Origin: JAKAIY01 sp963809385
GTDB lineage: Bacteria > Chloroflexota > Ktedonobacteria > Ktedonobacterales > JADMIN01
Length of the DNA stretch: 64,000 nucleotides
Reading direction: 5' to 3'
NCBI GenBank assembly: GCA_963809385.1
Contig: CAWEJL010000006.1
Coordinates: forward strand, 1 to 64,000
The notes beneath the pieces are model-generated. The model worked only from the letters and a program-made list of their open reading frames with translations, ran no database searches and was not told the origin of the DNA. Shown here in pieces: positions 18,705-27,538 of the stretch (the first letter of the stretch is position 1; every line of letters begins with the position of its first letter). The position numbers and the translations under genes are program-made.

Positions 18705-20372
18705 CTACTCCCATTCGATCGTGGCGGGCGGCTTGCTGGTAATGTCGTAGACCACCCGGTTGACGCGCGGCTCTTCGTTGACGATGCGGTTGGCGGCGCG
18801 GCCCAGCAGATCGTAGGGCAGGCGCGCCCAGTCGGCGGTCATGAAGTCGCCCGTGGTGACCGCGCGCAGCGCGACCATGCTGGCGTAGGTGCGCAGGTCG
18901 CCCATCACGCCGACGCTCTGCACCGGCGTCAGCACGGCGAACGCCTGACCAATCTCGCGGTAGAGTCCCGCGCGGCGCAACTCCTCGATGAAGATCGCGT
19001 CGGCATGGCGCAGCGTGTCGAGCCGCTCGCGCGTCACCTCGCCAATCACGCGGATCGCCAGGCCGGGGCCGGGGAACGGATGGCGCCAGACCCAGTCTTC
19101 AGGCAGCCCGAGCTCGCCGCCGACCGCGCGCGCCTCATCCTTGAAGAGGTAGCGCAGCGGCTCGATCAGCTCGAACGCCATGCCCTCCGGCAGCCCGCCG
19201 ACGTTGTGGTGGGTCTTGATCTTCTGCGCGGCGCTGGCGTCGCTGGCGCTGGCGCTCTCGATGACGTCGGGGTAGAGCGTCCCCTGGGCCAGGAAGCGCA
19301 CCTCGCCCTCCTCACGCAGGCGGACGGATTCGGCCTCGAAGACGCGGACGAACTCCTCGCCGATGATCTTGCGCTTGCGCTCCGGGTCAGTCACGCCGGC
19401 CAGCCGGTTCAGGAAGCGCTCGCTGGCGTCCACCGCGACCAGCGGAATGTGGAGGTTGGCGCGGAAGGTATCGACGACCTGCTCCGGCTCACCGGCGCGC
19501 ATGCAGCCAGTATCGACGAAGATGCAGGTCAGGCGGTCGCCAATCGCCTTGTGGACCAGCAGCGCGGCGACGGCGGAGTCCACCCCGCCGGAGAGGCCGC
19601 AGATCACGCGGCCCTCCTCGCCGACCTGCTGGCGGATGCGCGCGACGGTCTCCTCGATGAAGGCGCCAGTGGTCCAGTTGGGGGTCAGGCCGCTGATGCG
19701 GAAGAGGAAGTTTTCGATGATCTGCGCGCCCTGGGGCGTGTGGGTGACTTCGGGGTGGAACTGGATGCCGATGTGGCCGCGCGAGTCGCCCATCGCCGCC
19801 AGCGCGCCGGAGTTGGAGCGGGCGATGACCTCGAAGCCGGGCGGCAGGTCGCCGACGCTATCGCCGTGGCTCATCCAGACGGGCGTGCCAGCGCCGCTCA
19901 TCTCAATGCCCGCGAAGAGGGTGGCGGGGTCACGCTCGCCGCCATCACCCACCGCGCGCTCGCCGGGGGTGAGGTGAATCTCGGCGGGGCCGTACTCGCG
20001 CCGCCCGGTGTGCATCTCGACGCGCCCGCCCATCTGGTGAGCGAACAGCTGCATGCCGTAGCAGATGCCCAGGATGGGCAGGTCGCTCTCCAGGATCGCC
20101 GGGTCCACTGTGCGGGCGCCGGGATCGTAGACGCTGTCCGGCCCGCCAGAGAGGATTACGGCGCGCGCGCCCATGCGGCGCAGCTCGTCGAGCGTGATGG
20201 TGGCGGGCAGCAGCTCGCAGTAGACGTGGCACTCGCGCACGCGGCGCGCGATCAGGCGGGAGTATTGGGAGCCGTAGTCGAGGATGGCGACCATCGCGCG
20301 CGCGGGCGTGGATGGCGCCGGGCCGCCACTGGCTGGCTGGGACTGGTCCGTCGTATCGGCGCTCGCGGTCAT
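18705..20372 (-). CDS. guaA: GMP synthase (glutamine-hydrolysing)
   Basis: About 555 residues in the standard order. The class I glutamine amidotransferase domain has Cys104 in 'GICYGMQ' and the His-Glu pair in 'FHPEV'. The ATP-pyrophosphatase domain has the P-loop 'GLSGGVDSAVAA', and the C-terminal dimerisation domain ends 'DITSKPPATIEWE'. It converts XMP to GMP in de novo purine synthesis. ATG 20372 is chosen because GGAGAAAG lies nine bases upstream; an ATG at 20390 is the alternative. The N-terminal 25 residues before 'MVAILDYGSQYSRL' are an extra low-complexity leader. The gene is intact, unlike many neighbours. Confidence 0.97.
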   Translation of the reverse strand: MTASADTTDQSQPASGGPAPSTPARAMVAILDYGSQYSRLIARRVRECHVYCELLPATITLDELRRMGARAVILSGGPDSVYDPGARTVDPAILESDLPILGICYGMQLFAHQMGGRVEMHTGRREYGPAEIHLTPGERAVGDGGERDPATLFAGIEMSGAGTPVWMSHGDSVGDLPPGFEVIARSNSGALAAMGDSRGHIGIQFHPEVTHTPQGAQIIENFLFRISGLTPNWTTGAFIEETVARIRQQVGEEGRVICGLSGGVDSAVAALLVHKAIGDRLTCIFVDTGCMRAGEPEQVVDTFRANLHIPLVAVDASERFLNRLAGVTDPERKRKIIGEEFVRVFEAESVRLREEGEVRFLAQGTLYPDVIESASASDASAAQKIKTHHNVGGLPEGMAFELIEPLRYLFKDEARAVGGELGLPEDWVWRHPFPGPGLAIRVIGEVTRERLDTLRHADAIFIEELRRAGLYREIGQAFAVLTPVQSVGVMGDLRTYASMVALRAVTTGDFMTADWARLPYDLLGRAANRIVNEEPRVNRVVYDITSKPPATIEWE

Positions 20373-20541
20373 AGCGGTGTCTTTCTCCATTCTGGGCAGG
20401 GCCTCACATCCCTCGTGTTCACCATCTATTATGGCCCATTTTCGACGCGGGCGCCGTGGCTCACACGGACACAGGCGCGCCGCGTTCATCGGGTAGACCC
20501 ACGGGGAAGCGTGCGGGAGGGTGTGAGGCGCGGCCGCTGGT

Positions 20542-20826
20542 TCAGGAGAGCGTGTGGTTGCTGGAGCGCCTGGTGACGAGGCGCGCGATCAGCAGGAAGA
20601 GCAGCGAGCCAGCCAGCGCCGCCAGCACGCCCACTGGCGTGAAGAGCGCGCCGTTAAAGAGCGCGGGCGCCACCAGTGAGAGCAGCAGGCCGCCCAGCAG
20701 CGCCCCCAGCACACCGATCAGCACCATCAGCGCCAGCCCCAACCCGGAGCGTGTCAGGCCGCTGACGAGCCAGCCCAGCGCGGCGCCCAGCGCCGTCCAT
20801 ACGAGCGCGTCCAGCCACAAGCTCAT
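20542..20826 (-). CDS. Small three-helix membrane protein, GlsB/YeaQ/YmgE type
   Basis: 94 residues, almost entirely three hydrophobic segments rich in Gly and Leu ('ALGAALGWLVSGL', 'LIGVLGALLGGLLLSLV', 'LAALAGSLLFLLIARLV'). This matches the transglycosylase-associated / GlsB family of small stress-linked membrane proteins. A GAAGGGAG site precedes the ATG. Role unknown; the family name comes from topology and the Gly pattern. Confidence 0.7.
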   Translation of the reverse strand: MSLWLDALVWTALGAALGWLVSGLTRSGLGLALMVLIGVLGALLGGLLLSLVAPALFNGALFTPVGVLAALAGSLLFLLIARLVTRRSSNHTLS

Positions 20827-21063
20827 ATGCGCGCTCCCTTCCTTCGTCCGTTCCTCTGAGGTGACACAAAGGTGAGACGCACGCCTCGCGCCAGATGGCG
20901 CAAACGCCCGGCGCTGGATTCCCGCGATGGGCGCTAATAATCGGCGCCGCGCTGTATACTACTCCCAGCGAGCCAGGCGGCGTGGTCAGCGGCGCCCAGC
21001 GCGGGGAGCGCGCCGCCCGATGGGTGATGGCGAAGCGCCGCGAAGGCAAGGAGACCGTTCTCG

Positions 21064-21597
21064 ATGTCTCAGACGCTCACGCTGGTGGTTGTTGGTGGTC
21101 TCCTGGTTCTGGCCGCATTCCTGGGGGCGGCCGGAGGGATCGCCGGGGGATTCGTGGAGAGCCGCCCCGGGCGCTGGCGTGCGCTGCGCGCAATCCTGCT
21201 GGCGCTCGGCGGGCTGCTGTTCTTCGTTCCGTTATTCGGTCTCATCGTGGGGTGGTACGCGCCCCCAGACGCCAGTTATGGGCGCGATAGCACACTCTTT
21301 GGCCTGTTCGTCCTGGGCGTGGTGATAGGCGTTCCGCTCATCGCCGTGTCTGTTCTGATCGAGATCACGCGTGCGCTGTATCTGGCGTTCCGGCAATTCC
21401 CTCTACATGCGCCCAAAGGGCCAGCGGAGTATTGCGCTGCGATTGGAGGGGCCATTTATCTGGTCTCTACATTCGTAGGCATGACACAGCAGGGCATCCT
21501 ATGGCAGGTCGCGGGCGCTGGGATACTGGCTGGCTTCGCGCTCTTCATGGGCGGATTCATCGCGCTGAGCCGGAGCGCGAAGGCGCGGAAGGACTAA
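21064..21597 (+). CDS. Hypothetical polytopic membrane protein
   Basis: 177 residues with four to five predicted membrane helices, starting 'TLVVVGGLLVLAAFLGAAGG' and ending 'GILAGFALFMGGFIALS'. AAGGAG stands before the ATG. No family recognised. It is followed 58 bases later by a methyltransferase gene on the same strand. Confidence 0.7.
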   Translation: MSQTLTLVVVGGLLVLAAFLGAAGGIAGGFVESRPGRWRALRAILLALGGLLFFVPLFGLIVGWYAPPDASYGRDSTLFGLFVLGVVIGVPLIAVSVLIEITRALYLAFRQFPLHAPKGPAEYCAAIGGAIYLVSTFVGMTQQGILWQVAGAGILAGFALFMGGFIALSRSAKARKD

Positions 21598-21655
21598 CGA
21601 ATAATGTGCGAACATGCGGATGGTCGCGCCGATAGAAAGAAACACGAGGAACACA

Positions 21656-22264
21656 TTGAGCACCTTTGATATGATGCAGCAGCGCTACCGCGCGCATGAC
21701 GTCCCCTGGGACCAGCCGCTGCCGCCGCCGGAGATCATCGCGCTCGCGGAAGCGCTTCCCCCCGGAAAAGCCCTGGACCTCGGCTGCGGACCGGGGCGCA
21801 CCAGCCTCTATCTGGCGCAGCGCGGCTGGCGCTGCGATGGCATTGACTTCGTGCCGGAGGCGATCGCGCTCGCCCAGGAGCGGGCGGCGCAGGCCAATCT
21901 CACCGAGCGCGTGCGCTTCACGGTCGGCTCGGTCACAAACCTGGAGGGCATGGAGCCGCCCTACGACCTCGCCATTGACATCGGGTGCATGCACAACCTG
22001 CGCGGCGCCGACCTGGACGCATACGCCGCAGAAGTCACGCGCATGGTCCATAGCGGCGGCCTGTACGTCCTCTTCGCCCATCTGGCGGCGGACGGCGCCG
22101 CGGACACCGAGCGGCACGGCCTGACCGATCAGACGATCCGCGCGCTCTTCGCTCCCACCTTCACCCTCGAGCGCGCGGAACCGGGCCAGACGACCGTCGG
22201 CGAGATGACCTGGGCGTCATCCTGGTACTGGTTCCGGCGTGCGGGCGAAGGCGAAGCGAGCTAG
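21656..22264 (+). CDS. Class I SAM-dependent methyltransferase
   Basis: About 202 residues. SAM motif I is 'ALDLGCGPGRTSLYLAQRG', then the acidic 'CDGIDFVPEAI' loop and motif IV-like 'YDLAIDIGCMHNL'. The Methyltransf_11/25 pattern is clear; the substrate is not. A TTG at 21656 has GAGGAA five bases upstream and is preferred; ATG 21614 and ATG 21671 are alternatives. A short perfect hairpin (AGACGC...GCGTCT) overlaps the stop codon. Confidence 0.8.
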   Translation: MSTFDMMQQRYRAHDVPWDQPLPPPEIIALAEALPPGKALDLGCGPGRTSLYLAQRGWRCDGIDFVPEAIALAQERAAQANLTERVRFTVGSVTNLEGMEPPYDLAIDIGCMHNLRGADLDAYAAEVTRMVHSGGLYVLFAHLAADGAADTERHGLTDQTIRALFAPTFTLERAEPGQTTVGEMTWASSWYWFRRAGEGEAS

Positions 22265-22318
22265 ACGCCAGCGCGTCTGAACCAGGTGAATGGGACTGGA
22301 CGGAGCTTGTGAGCGGCG

Positions 22319-22456
22319 GTGACGCAGTTTGGGCCGCCGCCCTTCCGTTCATTGAGTTCTTCTATCGCGATCGCGTTCGCGTTCACCCTGTATGGCGTCT
22401 GCCTCGTCGTGGTGATTGCGCGCCGCCGGGTAACGCATCGAGCGCGGCTCGCGTGA
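22319..22456 (+). CDS. Possible 45-residue single-pass membrane peptide
   Basis: GTG start, then 'TQFGPPPFRSLSS', a clear hydrophobic helix 'IAIAFAFTLYGVCLVVVIA' and a basic tail 'RRRVTHRARLA'. The helix-then-arginine pattern supports real coding. The upstream site (GGAG) is 13 bases away, which is weak. It begins a run of very small membrane genes. Confidence 0.4.
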   Translation: MTQFGPPPFRSLSSSIAIAFAFTLYGVCLVVVIARRRVTHRARLA

Positions 22457-22494
22457 GCGCGGCTGAACCGGAGCGTTGGGGGGGTAAAGATCGC

Positions 22495-22791
22495 ATGGCG
22501 CATGATCAGCGCGAACCCGCAACTCACCGGGTAATACGCACTCCCGAGACGGTACTTATCGGCGTGGCGCAATTAGCCTACTTCGCGAAAGCCTTCGCGC
22601 TGGAGTTCGGCGCCTCACCGGGGAATTGGGAGTTCGTAACATATGTGGTTGGCGTCGTCGCCTCGCTCGCACTCGCGCTTCGTGCTGGATGGCGACTATG
22701 GCGACGCCCGCAGGCCTGGCCAGATGAGGGAGCGTACTTAGTCATCGCCGCGCTCGTCATCTTCCTGCTATTTTATGGGCCCGTGAGGTGA
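22495..22791 (+). CDS. Small two-helix membrane protein
   Basis: 98 residues with hydrophobic segments 'VTYVVGVVASLALALRAG' and 'YLVIAALVIFLLFYG', joined by a basic loop 'WRLWRRPQ'. The start follows a weak GGGGGTAAAG site. No family recognised. Confidence 0.55.
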   Translation: MAHDQREPATHRVIRTPETVLIGVAQLAYFAKAFALEFGASPGNWEFVTYVVGVVASLALALRAGWRLWRRPQAWPDEGAYLVIAALVIFLLFYGPVR

Positions 22792-22863
22792 GATGGGTTT
22801 ATGGTGTATCTATCCTTGCTTGGCGCCGCGTGATTTATCAGCGCCCGCACGTTTTTGCTCACC

Positions 22864-22989
22864 ATGAGCGCCAGTTGGGCTTATAACTTTCTGATGGGCG
22901 CCTCTTTTATATTGACGCTTACCAACCTCGCGGGGCAGTTTTACTCTCGAAACCGCGCGCTGGACCAGTATCTCTTCGGGAGGTGTTAG
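22864..22989 (+). CDS. Possible 41-residue membrane peptide overlapping the next gene
   Basis: 'MSASWAYNFLMGASFILTLT' followed by 'NLAGQFYSRNRALDQYLFGRC'. One hydrophobic segment. The stop TAG overlaps the GTG start of the next frame (GTGTTAG), a usual sign of translational coupling. Confidence 0.4.
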   Translation: MSASWAYNFLMGASFILTLTNLAGQFYSRNRALDQYLFGRC

Positions 22990-23175
22990 AGCGCTTGGAA
23001 ATGTTGGGCACGGAAAGCCGTTCAAGCCGTCCCAGTCGCATGGATTATTTGCGCCAGCGCTATTACTGGGCGCCCGCCGCGCTCTGGACGCTCTGGATAT
23101 TGATTATGTGGGGAATCCTCATCACGATTCTCATGCGCGCTCACAATCCTCTGATGCTTTCCACGCCCTACCCTA
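22983..23175 (+). pseudogene. 5' part of a small membrane-protein gene split by the IS630-type element
   Basis: Codes for 'MDYLRQRYYWAPAALWTLWI' and a first membrane helix up to 'HNPLMLSTPYP', then stops at the target TA (23174-23175). Removing the element and one TA joins this frame exactly to the fragment at 25073, giving a protein of about 100 residues with two helices. GTG 22983 is coupled to the gene before; ATG 23040 is an alternative. Confidence 0.8.
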
Positions 23176-23323
23176 GAGCAACTTGCAAGAGGCGAAGGCA
23201 GGCATGGATTATACCAGTTTCGCCTCGGACATTGTCGATAGCCGTGCTCGGAGCGTGGCCACACTTGGCGTGATCTGACGCCACATGATGCTGACTTCAT
23301 GCTGACTGCGCCGACCATGAACA

Positions 23324-23815
23324 TCACCCGGCGAGTGGTCGACGGATGCTGCGGGCCACCGCGTAGGCGAAGGCGACGAGCGCCGGCGGGAGCAGCACTA
23401 CCAGATACCCGGTCTCAACCGGGAGCCCCAGGGCGCCAAGCAGGCTGCGCTCGAGCGCCGCCGAGGGGGTGTACGAGAGCAGTGCCGGGACAACGCTCAC
23501 GATGACGACGAACCCGAGCCACCACCACTGACGAGCGATGACCGTCTCACCGATGGCGCCCAGCGTCAGCACCAGCGCGACAGAAAGTCCGCCCCAGACG
23601 ATGAGAAAGGTGAGACCTGGGCGGTTCAGGTCTTCCTGGTAGTAGATAGCACTAGAGGCCCGGAGATCGAGGATGAGCGTTCCGAGGGCGAGCGCCCCGA
23701 GCGCGTAGCCCCGCCGTGACCGCGTATCCAGCACGACGGCCAGCGCAACGAACGCGAGTGGGACGAGGATGACGAGGATGACGAGGATGCGCAGTGCCCA
23801 AAGGTTGTAGTCCAC
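23324..23815 (-). CDS. Passenger membrane protein inside the IS element
   Basis: 163 residues with four to five hydrophobic segments ('ILVILVILVPLAFVALAVVL', 'FLIVWGGLSVALVLTLGAIG', 'WWLGFVVIVSVVPALLSY', 'YLVVLLPPALVAFAYAVA'). GTG start at 23815 with GAGGGAAG upstream. No family recognised. It points away from the transposase and is not needed for transposition. Either it was captured, or the left end belongs to a composite unit. Confidence 0.6.
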   Translation of the reverse strand: MDYNLWALRILVILVILVPLAFVALAVVLDTRSRRGYALGALALGTLILDLRASSAIYYQEDLNRPGLTFLIVWGGLSVALVLTLGAIGETVIARQWWWLGFVVIVSVVPALLSYTPSAALERSLLGALGLPVETGYLVVLLPPALVAFAYAVARSIRRPLAG

Positions 23816-23949
23816 CGGCTTCCCTCACGCTCTCTGTTCGCCTTCCGTTCGCCTTGGAGCGCGTTTGCTCGCTGCGATGTCGCCAAGTGCGCACTCATTC
23901 TACCACTGTGGTGGCGCATACTCCTGTGAGCCTTGGCGACATCGAGTGC

Positions 23950-24063
23950 GTGCGCCAGGCATGCCGCGCTGGCTGTCAGCAGACGGATGATGCCAATCTC
24001 GCATGGATCCGCATGGAGAAGTACGGCCTGACCGCGGACAAGCCATATGGAGGTGGTCTGTAG
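23950..24063 (+). pseudogene. Short antitoxin-like C-terminal tail inside the IS element
   Basis: The frame ends 'DANLAWIRMEKYGLTADK' and a stop. The 'RMEKYG' tail resembles that of the small protein at 40866-41141 ('IERWRMEKYGEPN'). Upstream codons do not look like protein, so this is probably a fragment. Confidence 0.3.
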
Positions 24064-24117
24064 CCATGCTTTCTACAACTACCGAGGCCGATTTGGTATT
24101 ATGCGGAGCAGAGCGGT

Positions 24118-25073
24118 ATGCGTGCCTATTCGACCGACCTGAAAGAACGCTTGGTGCGAGCGGTGGCTGAGGGTCAGCCCATGCGAGAAGCCGCTCGCCG
24201 CTTTGGTGTCGCCGTGACGACCGTCAAACGCGTCGTCGTGCAGCAGCGCGAGACCGGCTCGTTAGCGCGCAAGCCGATTCCCGGCGGCCCGCGCCGCATT
24301 GGCAAGGACCAGGAAGCGAGTTTGCGCGCCCGACTGGAAGCGGCGCCGGATGCCACGGTGTTGGAGCACTGTGCCTGGTGGGAGGAGCACCACGGCCAAC
24401 AGCTGAGTGAGGCCACCATGTGGCGGGCCATACGCCGTCTCGGCTGGACGCATAAAAAAAGTCACTGGCAGCCAGCGAGCGCGATGAGCAGGCGCGCACG
24501 GCCTGGCGGGCGGCGGTCGCCACGCGCGACCCAGAGCAGTTCGTCTTCGTCGACGAAAGCGGTACCCACACCTCCCTAACACGGCTCTACGGCTGGGCGC
24601 CGCACGACCAGCGGGCGATCGGATCGGTGCCGCGCAACCACGGCGGCAACATCACCTTGGTGGCCGCGCTCTCGCCCGACGACCTGCAGACGCCTTGGAT
24701 GATCGAGGGGGCGATGGACAGCGCGACCTTCGAGTGGTACATCCGGGAGCAACTCGCGCCGACGCTGCGGCCGGGGCAGGTCATCGTTCTGGACAATTTG
24801 AGCGCCCACAAGGCGGCCAGCATCCGTGAGGCCATCGAGGCGCGCGGCTGCTCGCTGCTCTTCCTGCCGCCCTATTCGCCGGACTTCACGCCCATCGAAC
24901 AGGCGTTCTCCAAGCTCAAGGCCATCCTGCGCGGCCTAGGTGCGCGCACGCGCGAGGCGTTAGAGGAGGCGGTGCGCCTGGCGATCGAGGCCGTCACCCA
25001 CGGCGATGCACTCGCTTGGTTCGCCCATGCGGGTTACGCCCTGCCTGCTCAAGGAACTTGCAAGTTGCTCTAA
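24118..25073 (+). CDS. IS630-family transposase, probable -1 programmed frameshift
   Basis: The first frame (from ATG 24118) encodes the paired helix-turn-helix region ('MREAARRFGVAVTTVKRVV'). It runs into A7 at 24454-24460; slipping back one base continues without a gap as 'KKKSLAASERDEQARTAW' in the frame that ends at 25073. That frame holds the DDE core: 'FVFVDESG', 'IVLDNLSAHKA' and 'PPYSPDFTPIEQAFSKLK'. The product is about 318 residues. The stop codon TAA uses the TA of the target duplication, so the gene has no stop of its own. The joined protein cuts and pastes the element at TA sites. Confidence 0.85.
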
Positions 25074-25182
25074 AATTGCTCTCGCTTTACTGGCGCTCAG
25101 CATTCTCGCCTTCGCCTTCTCCTTCTACCGCCTGCTGCGCCGTCGCGCGCGGTATCTGGAAGCGATGCGGGAGGGGCAGTGA
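25073..25182 (+). pseudogene. 3' part of the membrane-protein gene split by the IS element
   Basis: Encodes the second helix 'IALALLALSILAFAFSFY' and a basic tail 'RLLRRRARYLEAMREGQ', then TGA. It is in frame with the 22983-23175 fragment once the element and one TA are removed. Confidence 0.8.
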
Positions 25183-25253
25183 GCGTGGGGGCGCGGCTGG
25201 TGGTGATATGCTTTGAGGGAAGATGACCACTCGATGTGGGAGGAGGCCGCGCT

Positions 25254-25388
25254 ATGACCTATACGGTGTCTGTCACTCTCAGCGATGTGGAATATGCGGC
25301 GCTCGCGCGCCAGGCGGCTGAGAGTGGCGAGTCCGTCGAAGCGCGAGCGCCGGGCGCTGCTCTTGAGCGGCGGCATTCCCGCTTCTGA
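25254..25388 (+). pseudogene. Truncated ribbon-helix-helix-like antitoxin
   Basis: 44 residues starting 'MTYTVSVTLSDVEYAALARQ' after GGGAGGAGG. This resembles the strand-helix start of small antitoxins, but the C-terminus is short and odd ('APGAALERRHSRF'), so it was probably frame-shifted. It sits just before a broken PIN toxin. Confidence 0.45.
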
Positions 25389-25420
25389 GATGATCAGCGA
25401 GGACCGGGGCCTCGCTGAGG

Positions 25421-25769
25421 GCGCTCTATTTCCTCGATAGCCCGGCGATCGTCAAGCGCTATGTCTCCGAGCCTGGCCACGCGTGGATTTCGGACTTGTG
25501 CGATCCTTGCTCAGGGCCATGATCCGCATATCGCCCAGACCGCGCTCGTGGAGGTTGTCGCCACATTGTGTCGGAAGGCGCGTGAGGCGGCGATCACCAT
25601 AGCCGAGCGTGACAGCCTCATCAATGATTTTCGGCAAGACATTATGAACACATACCCTGTTCGTGTGATTACGGCAAAATTGGTACCGCGTGGCTGTCGC
25701 ACGATGCAGGCTTATCGTTCCAGTAATACTGGTCTGTCGGTATGTCGGGCATCACAATGGAGAGAATAG
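25421..25769 (+). pseudogene. Broken VapC-like PIN-domain toxin
   Basis: One frame gives 'LYFLDSPAIVKRYVSEPGHA' with the first PIN aspartate, then 'WISDLC'. The next gives 'HIAQTALVEVVATLCRKA' and 'ITIAERDSLINDFRQDI' with the central glutamate region. The shift is near 25500-25520 and the end is lost. PIN toxins are RNases. Together with the fragment at 25254 this is a dead vapBC-like pair. Confidence 0.6.
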
Positions 25770-26017
25770 TTACTGTGCCGATGCGTAAATACCAGCGTCA
25801 TCGTCAGAGATTCAGATAAGCGCGCGATCTCCAGGCGCGACCTCTCGCACACGCTGGTTCAGACTATGCCCGCGCACTGGATGAATCCAAGGTCGTTGTC
25901 GCTTGCCAACATCCGCAAAAACAGGTATGCTGGCGCAGCGTGGTTGCAATGGCACGCCGCGCCGAATTGGTTGAGATACCAATATTTCAGATATTAGCGA
26001 ATATAGGTGGGGTAAAC

Positions 26018-27538
26018 GTGGGGAATACACTGCGGACGCTGGCTGTGTGGCTGTCTGCACTGATCGTGATACTGAGTGGAATGGCTTTGGGCTTTGTCGG
26101 CGCCGCTGCGCCAGTGGTGGCGCGTGGCGCGCAAAGCAGTGATACGACAGGATACGCCATAACCATAATAGCAGACTCAACAGATATCCAATATCAGGGA
26201 TCCGACCGCATCACGGCGACATTAACCTATCCCGCTAGCAATCCACCTTCATATTTTGAACTTCAATACACCTTCGCCATCAACGGTCAATCGTATACTG
26301 CGTCATACGTCACCTCAACCACGACGTCTGTTAAATTCGGCGTTTCTCTGCCTTCGCAGTTTCTACCTGGGCAGTACACTGTTATCGGTATTTATACCGA
26401 ACCTTCCACGAACATCAAGGTATCGAGCGCTCCGCTCACAATCACTGTGGAGAAGATCAGCGGCAACGTTTCCTGCGGCGTCCCAGACGCATCTGTGACC
26501 CCGACCCCATTGAACGTCAATGGTTTCTTCAAACCTGGGCAAACTATGAATGTGCAGATGTTCCCGCCATTGTTCGAGGGGCAAGGGGGCACAGACCCGG
26601 TAATTAATTGGGCGAATACGAGCGTCACCATCACATTCAGTGGCCCCACAACATCTGTCACTCCGACCATCACGCCTGACAGTAATGGCAAATTCTCGGT
26701 ATCAGTCCCCACACAGATCGGCGCCTATCAGGTGGAATGCGCGTTCAGCGGCGACACAAACTATGCCGCTGAAACCTCCACATTTAGCATAACGGTCAGC
26801 GAGGAGCATGCGCTTGGAAGTGTTCAGCTATTTTCCAATCCCACATCACTAAACGTGTCGTCCACCCAACCATTTACCCTCTACATTGTGTTTCACGCTG
26901 CCCCTGGGCTACCTATACCGACTGGTGGTGTTAACTATGTCTTTCTTCGCGGATCTACGAACGTGCAAGCGCTGAATTCCGATGGCGCCTTGCTCGCCAA
27001 GCTCTATCCTGCTGTACCACCCGCAGGCGGAATCCAGGTTGATTACATGGGTGACAAATACTATGCTCCGACAATTCTTAACTTCTCAACGACCAACCCT
27101 CCTATTCCGGGTAACGCAAACAATGGCTCCAACGCCAATCCCAATGGTGGCGCGACTGCCACACCAAATCCATACCCAACGGGGACCGTGACTGAAACGA
27201 CAACTCCGACGGCAACCTCGACTGGCGCAGCGACCGGCGCGTCTGACGCAACTCCGAATGCGCCATTTCCTGCCTTACAAGTAAATTGGGCGCTGATTAT
27301 AGGTCTCATCATGGCATTGATTGCGCTGGGCGGCGGTATCGGTGGCTTCTTCCTCTATCGCGCTCGACGCGCTCGACGCGCCTTTCCAGAGCTTGCGGAA
27401 TCTACGCCAACTACTCAACCGCCGTATGGGCAGCAATGGGGTGGCCAGCAATGGGGTGAGCGGACGTGGCGTGATTCCACGCAGCCACAACAGCCAGTCA
27501 ACCCGTATTACCCGCCATCCGATCAGAATCGCAAATGA
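26018..27538 (+). CDS. Surface-anchored Ig-like repeat protein
   Basis: About 506 residues. A hydrophobic signal segment opens the protein ('LAVWLSALIVILSGMALGF'). Three or so Ig-like beta domains follow ('DRITATLTYPASNPPSY', 'GAYQVECAFSGDTNYAAET' as the bacterial Ig repeat mark), then a Thr/Asn/Pro-rich stalk. A second membrane helix near residue 430 is followed by basic residues and a Gln/Pro/Trp-rich inside tail. GTG 26018 is preceded by AGGTGGGG. Base composition is visibly more AT-rich than the neighbours, which hints at transfer. Role unknown; adhesion or wall interaction is a guess. Confidence 0.75.
   Translation: MGNTLRTLAVWLSALIVILSGMALGFVGAAAPVVARGAQSSDTTGYAITIIADSTDIQYQGSDRITATLTYPASNPPSYFELQYTFAINGQSYTASYVTSTTTSVKFGVSLPSQFLPGQYTVIGIYTEPSTNIKVSSAPLTITVEKISGNVSCGVPDASVTPTPLNVNGFFKPGQTMNVQMFPPLFEGQGGTDPVINWANTSVTITFSGPTTSVTPTITPDSNGKFSVSVPTQIGAYQVECAFSGDTNYAAETSTFSITVSEEHALGSVQLFSNPTSLNVSSTQPFTLYIVFHAAPGLPIPTGGVNYVFLRGSTNVQALNSDGALLAKLYPAVPPAGGIQVDYMGDKYYAPTILNFSTTNPPIPGNANNGSNANPNGGATATPNPYPTGTVTETTTPTATSTGAATGASDATPNAPFPALQVNWALIIGLIMALIALGGGIGGFFLYRARRARRAFPELAESTPTTQPPYGQQWGGQQWGERTWRDSTQPQQPVNPYYPPSDQNRK

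Larger units (their letters stand above)
23176..25070 (+). mobile_element. IS630/Tc1-mariner-type insertion element with about 0.9 kb of extra DNA
   Basis: The 14-bp terminal inverted repeats GAGCAACTTGCAAG (23176-23189) and CTTGCAAGTTGCTC (25057-25070) are perfect, and both are flanked by TA (23174-23175, 25071-25072), the target duplication of this family. Excision in silico restores an uninterrupted host gene, which fixes the ends. The transposase occupies the right half. The left 940 bp hold an opposite-strand membrane-protein gene and a short antitoxin-like tail. Family members are usually 1.0-1.2 kb, so this one is oversized. Confidence 0.9.

Noticed and set aside
19005..20576. Long open frame (523 codons) opposite guaA
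   Set aside because: Antisense shadow of an intact housekeeping gene; no domain pattern.
24064..24117. Left end of the IS element directly upstream of the transposase
   Set aside because: No match to the right inverted repeat is present here, while a perfect one with TA lies at 23176 and restores the host gene.
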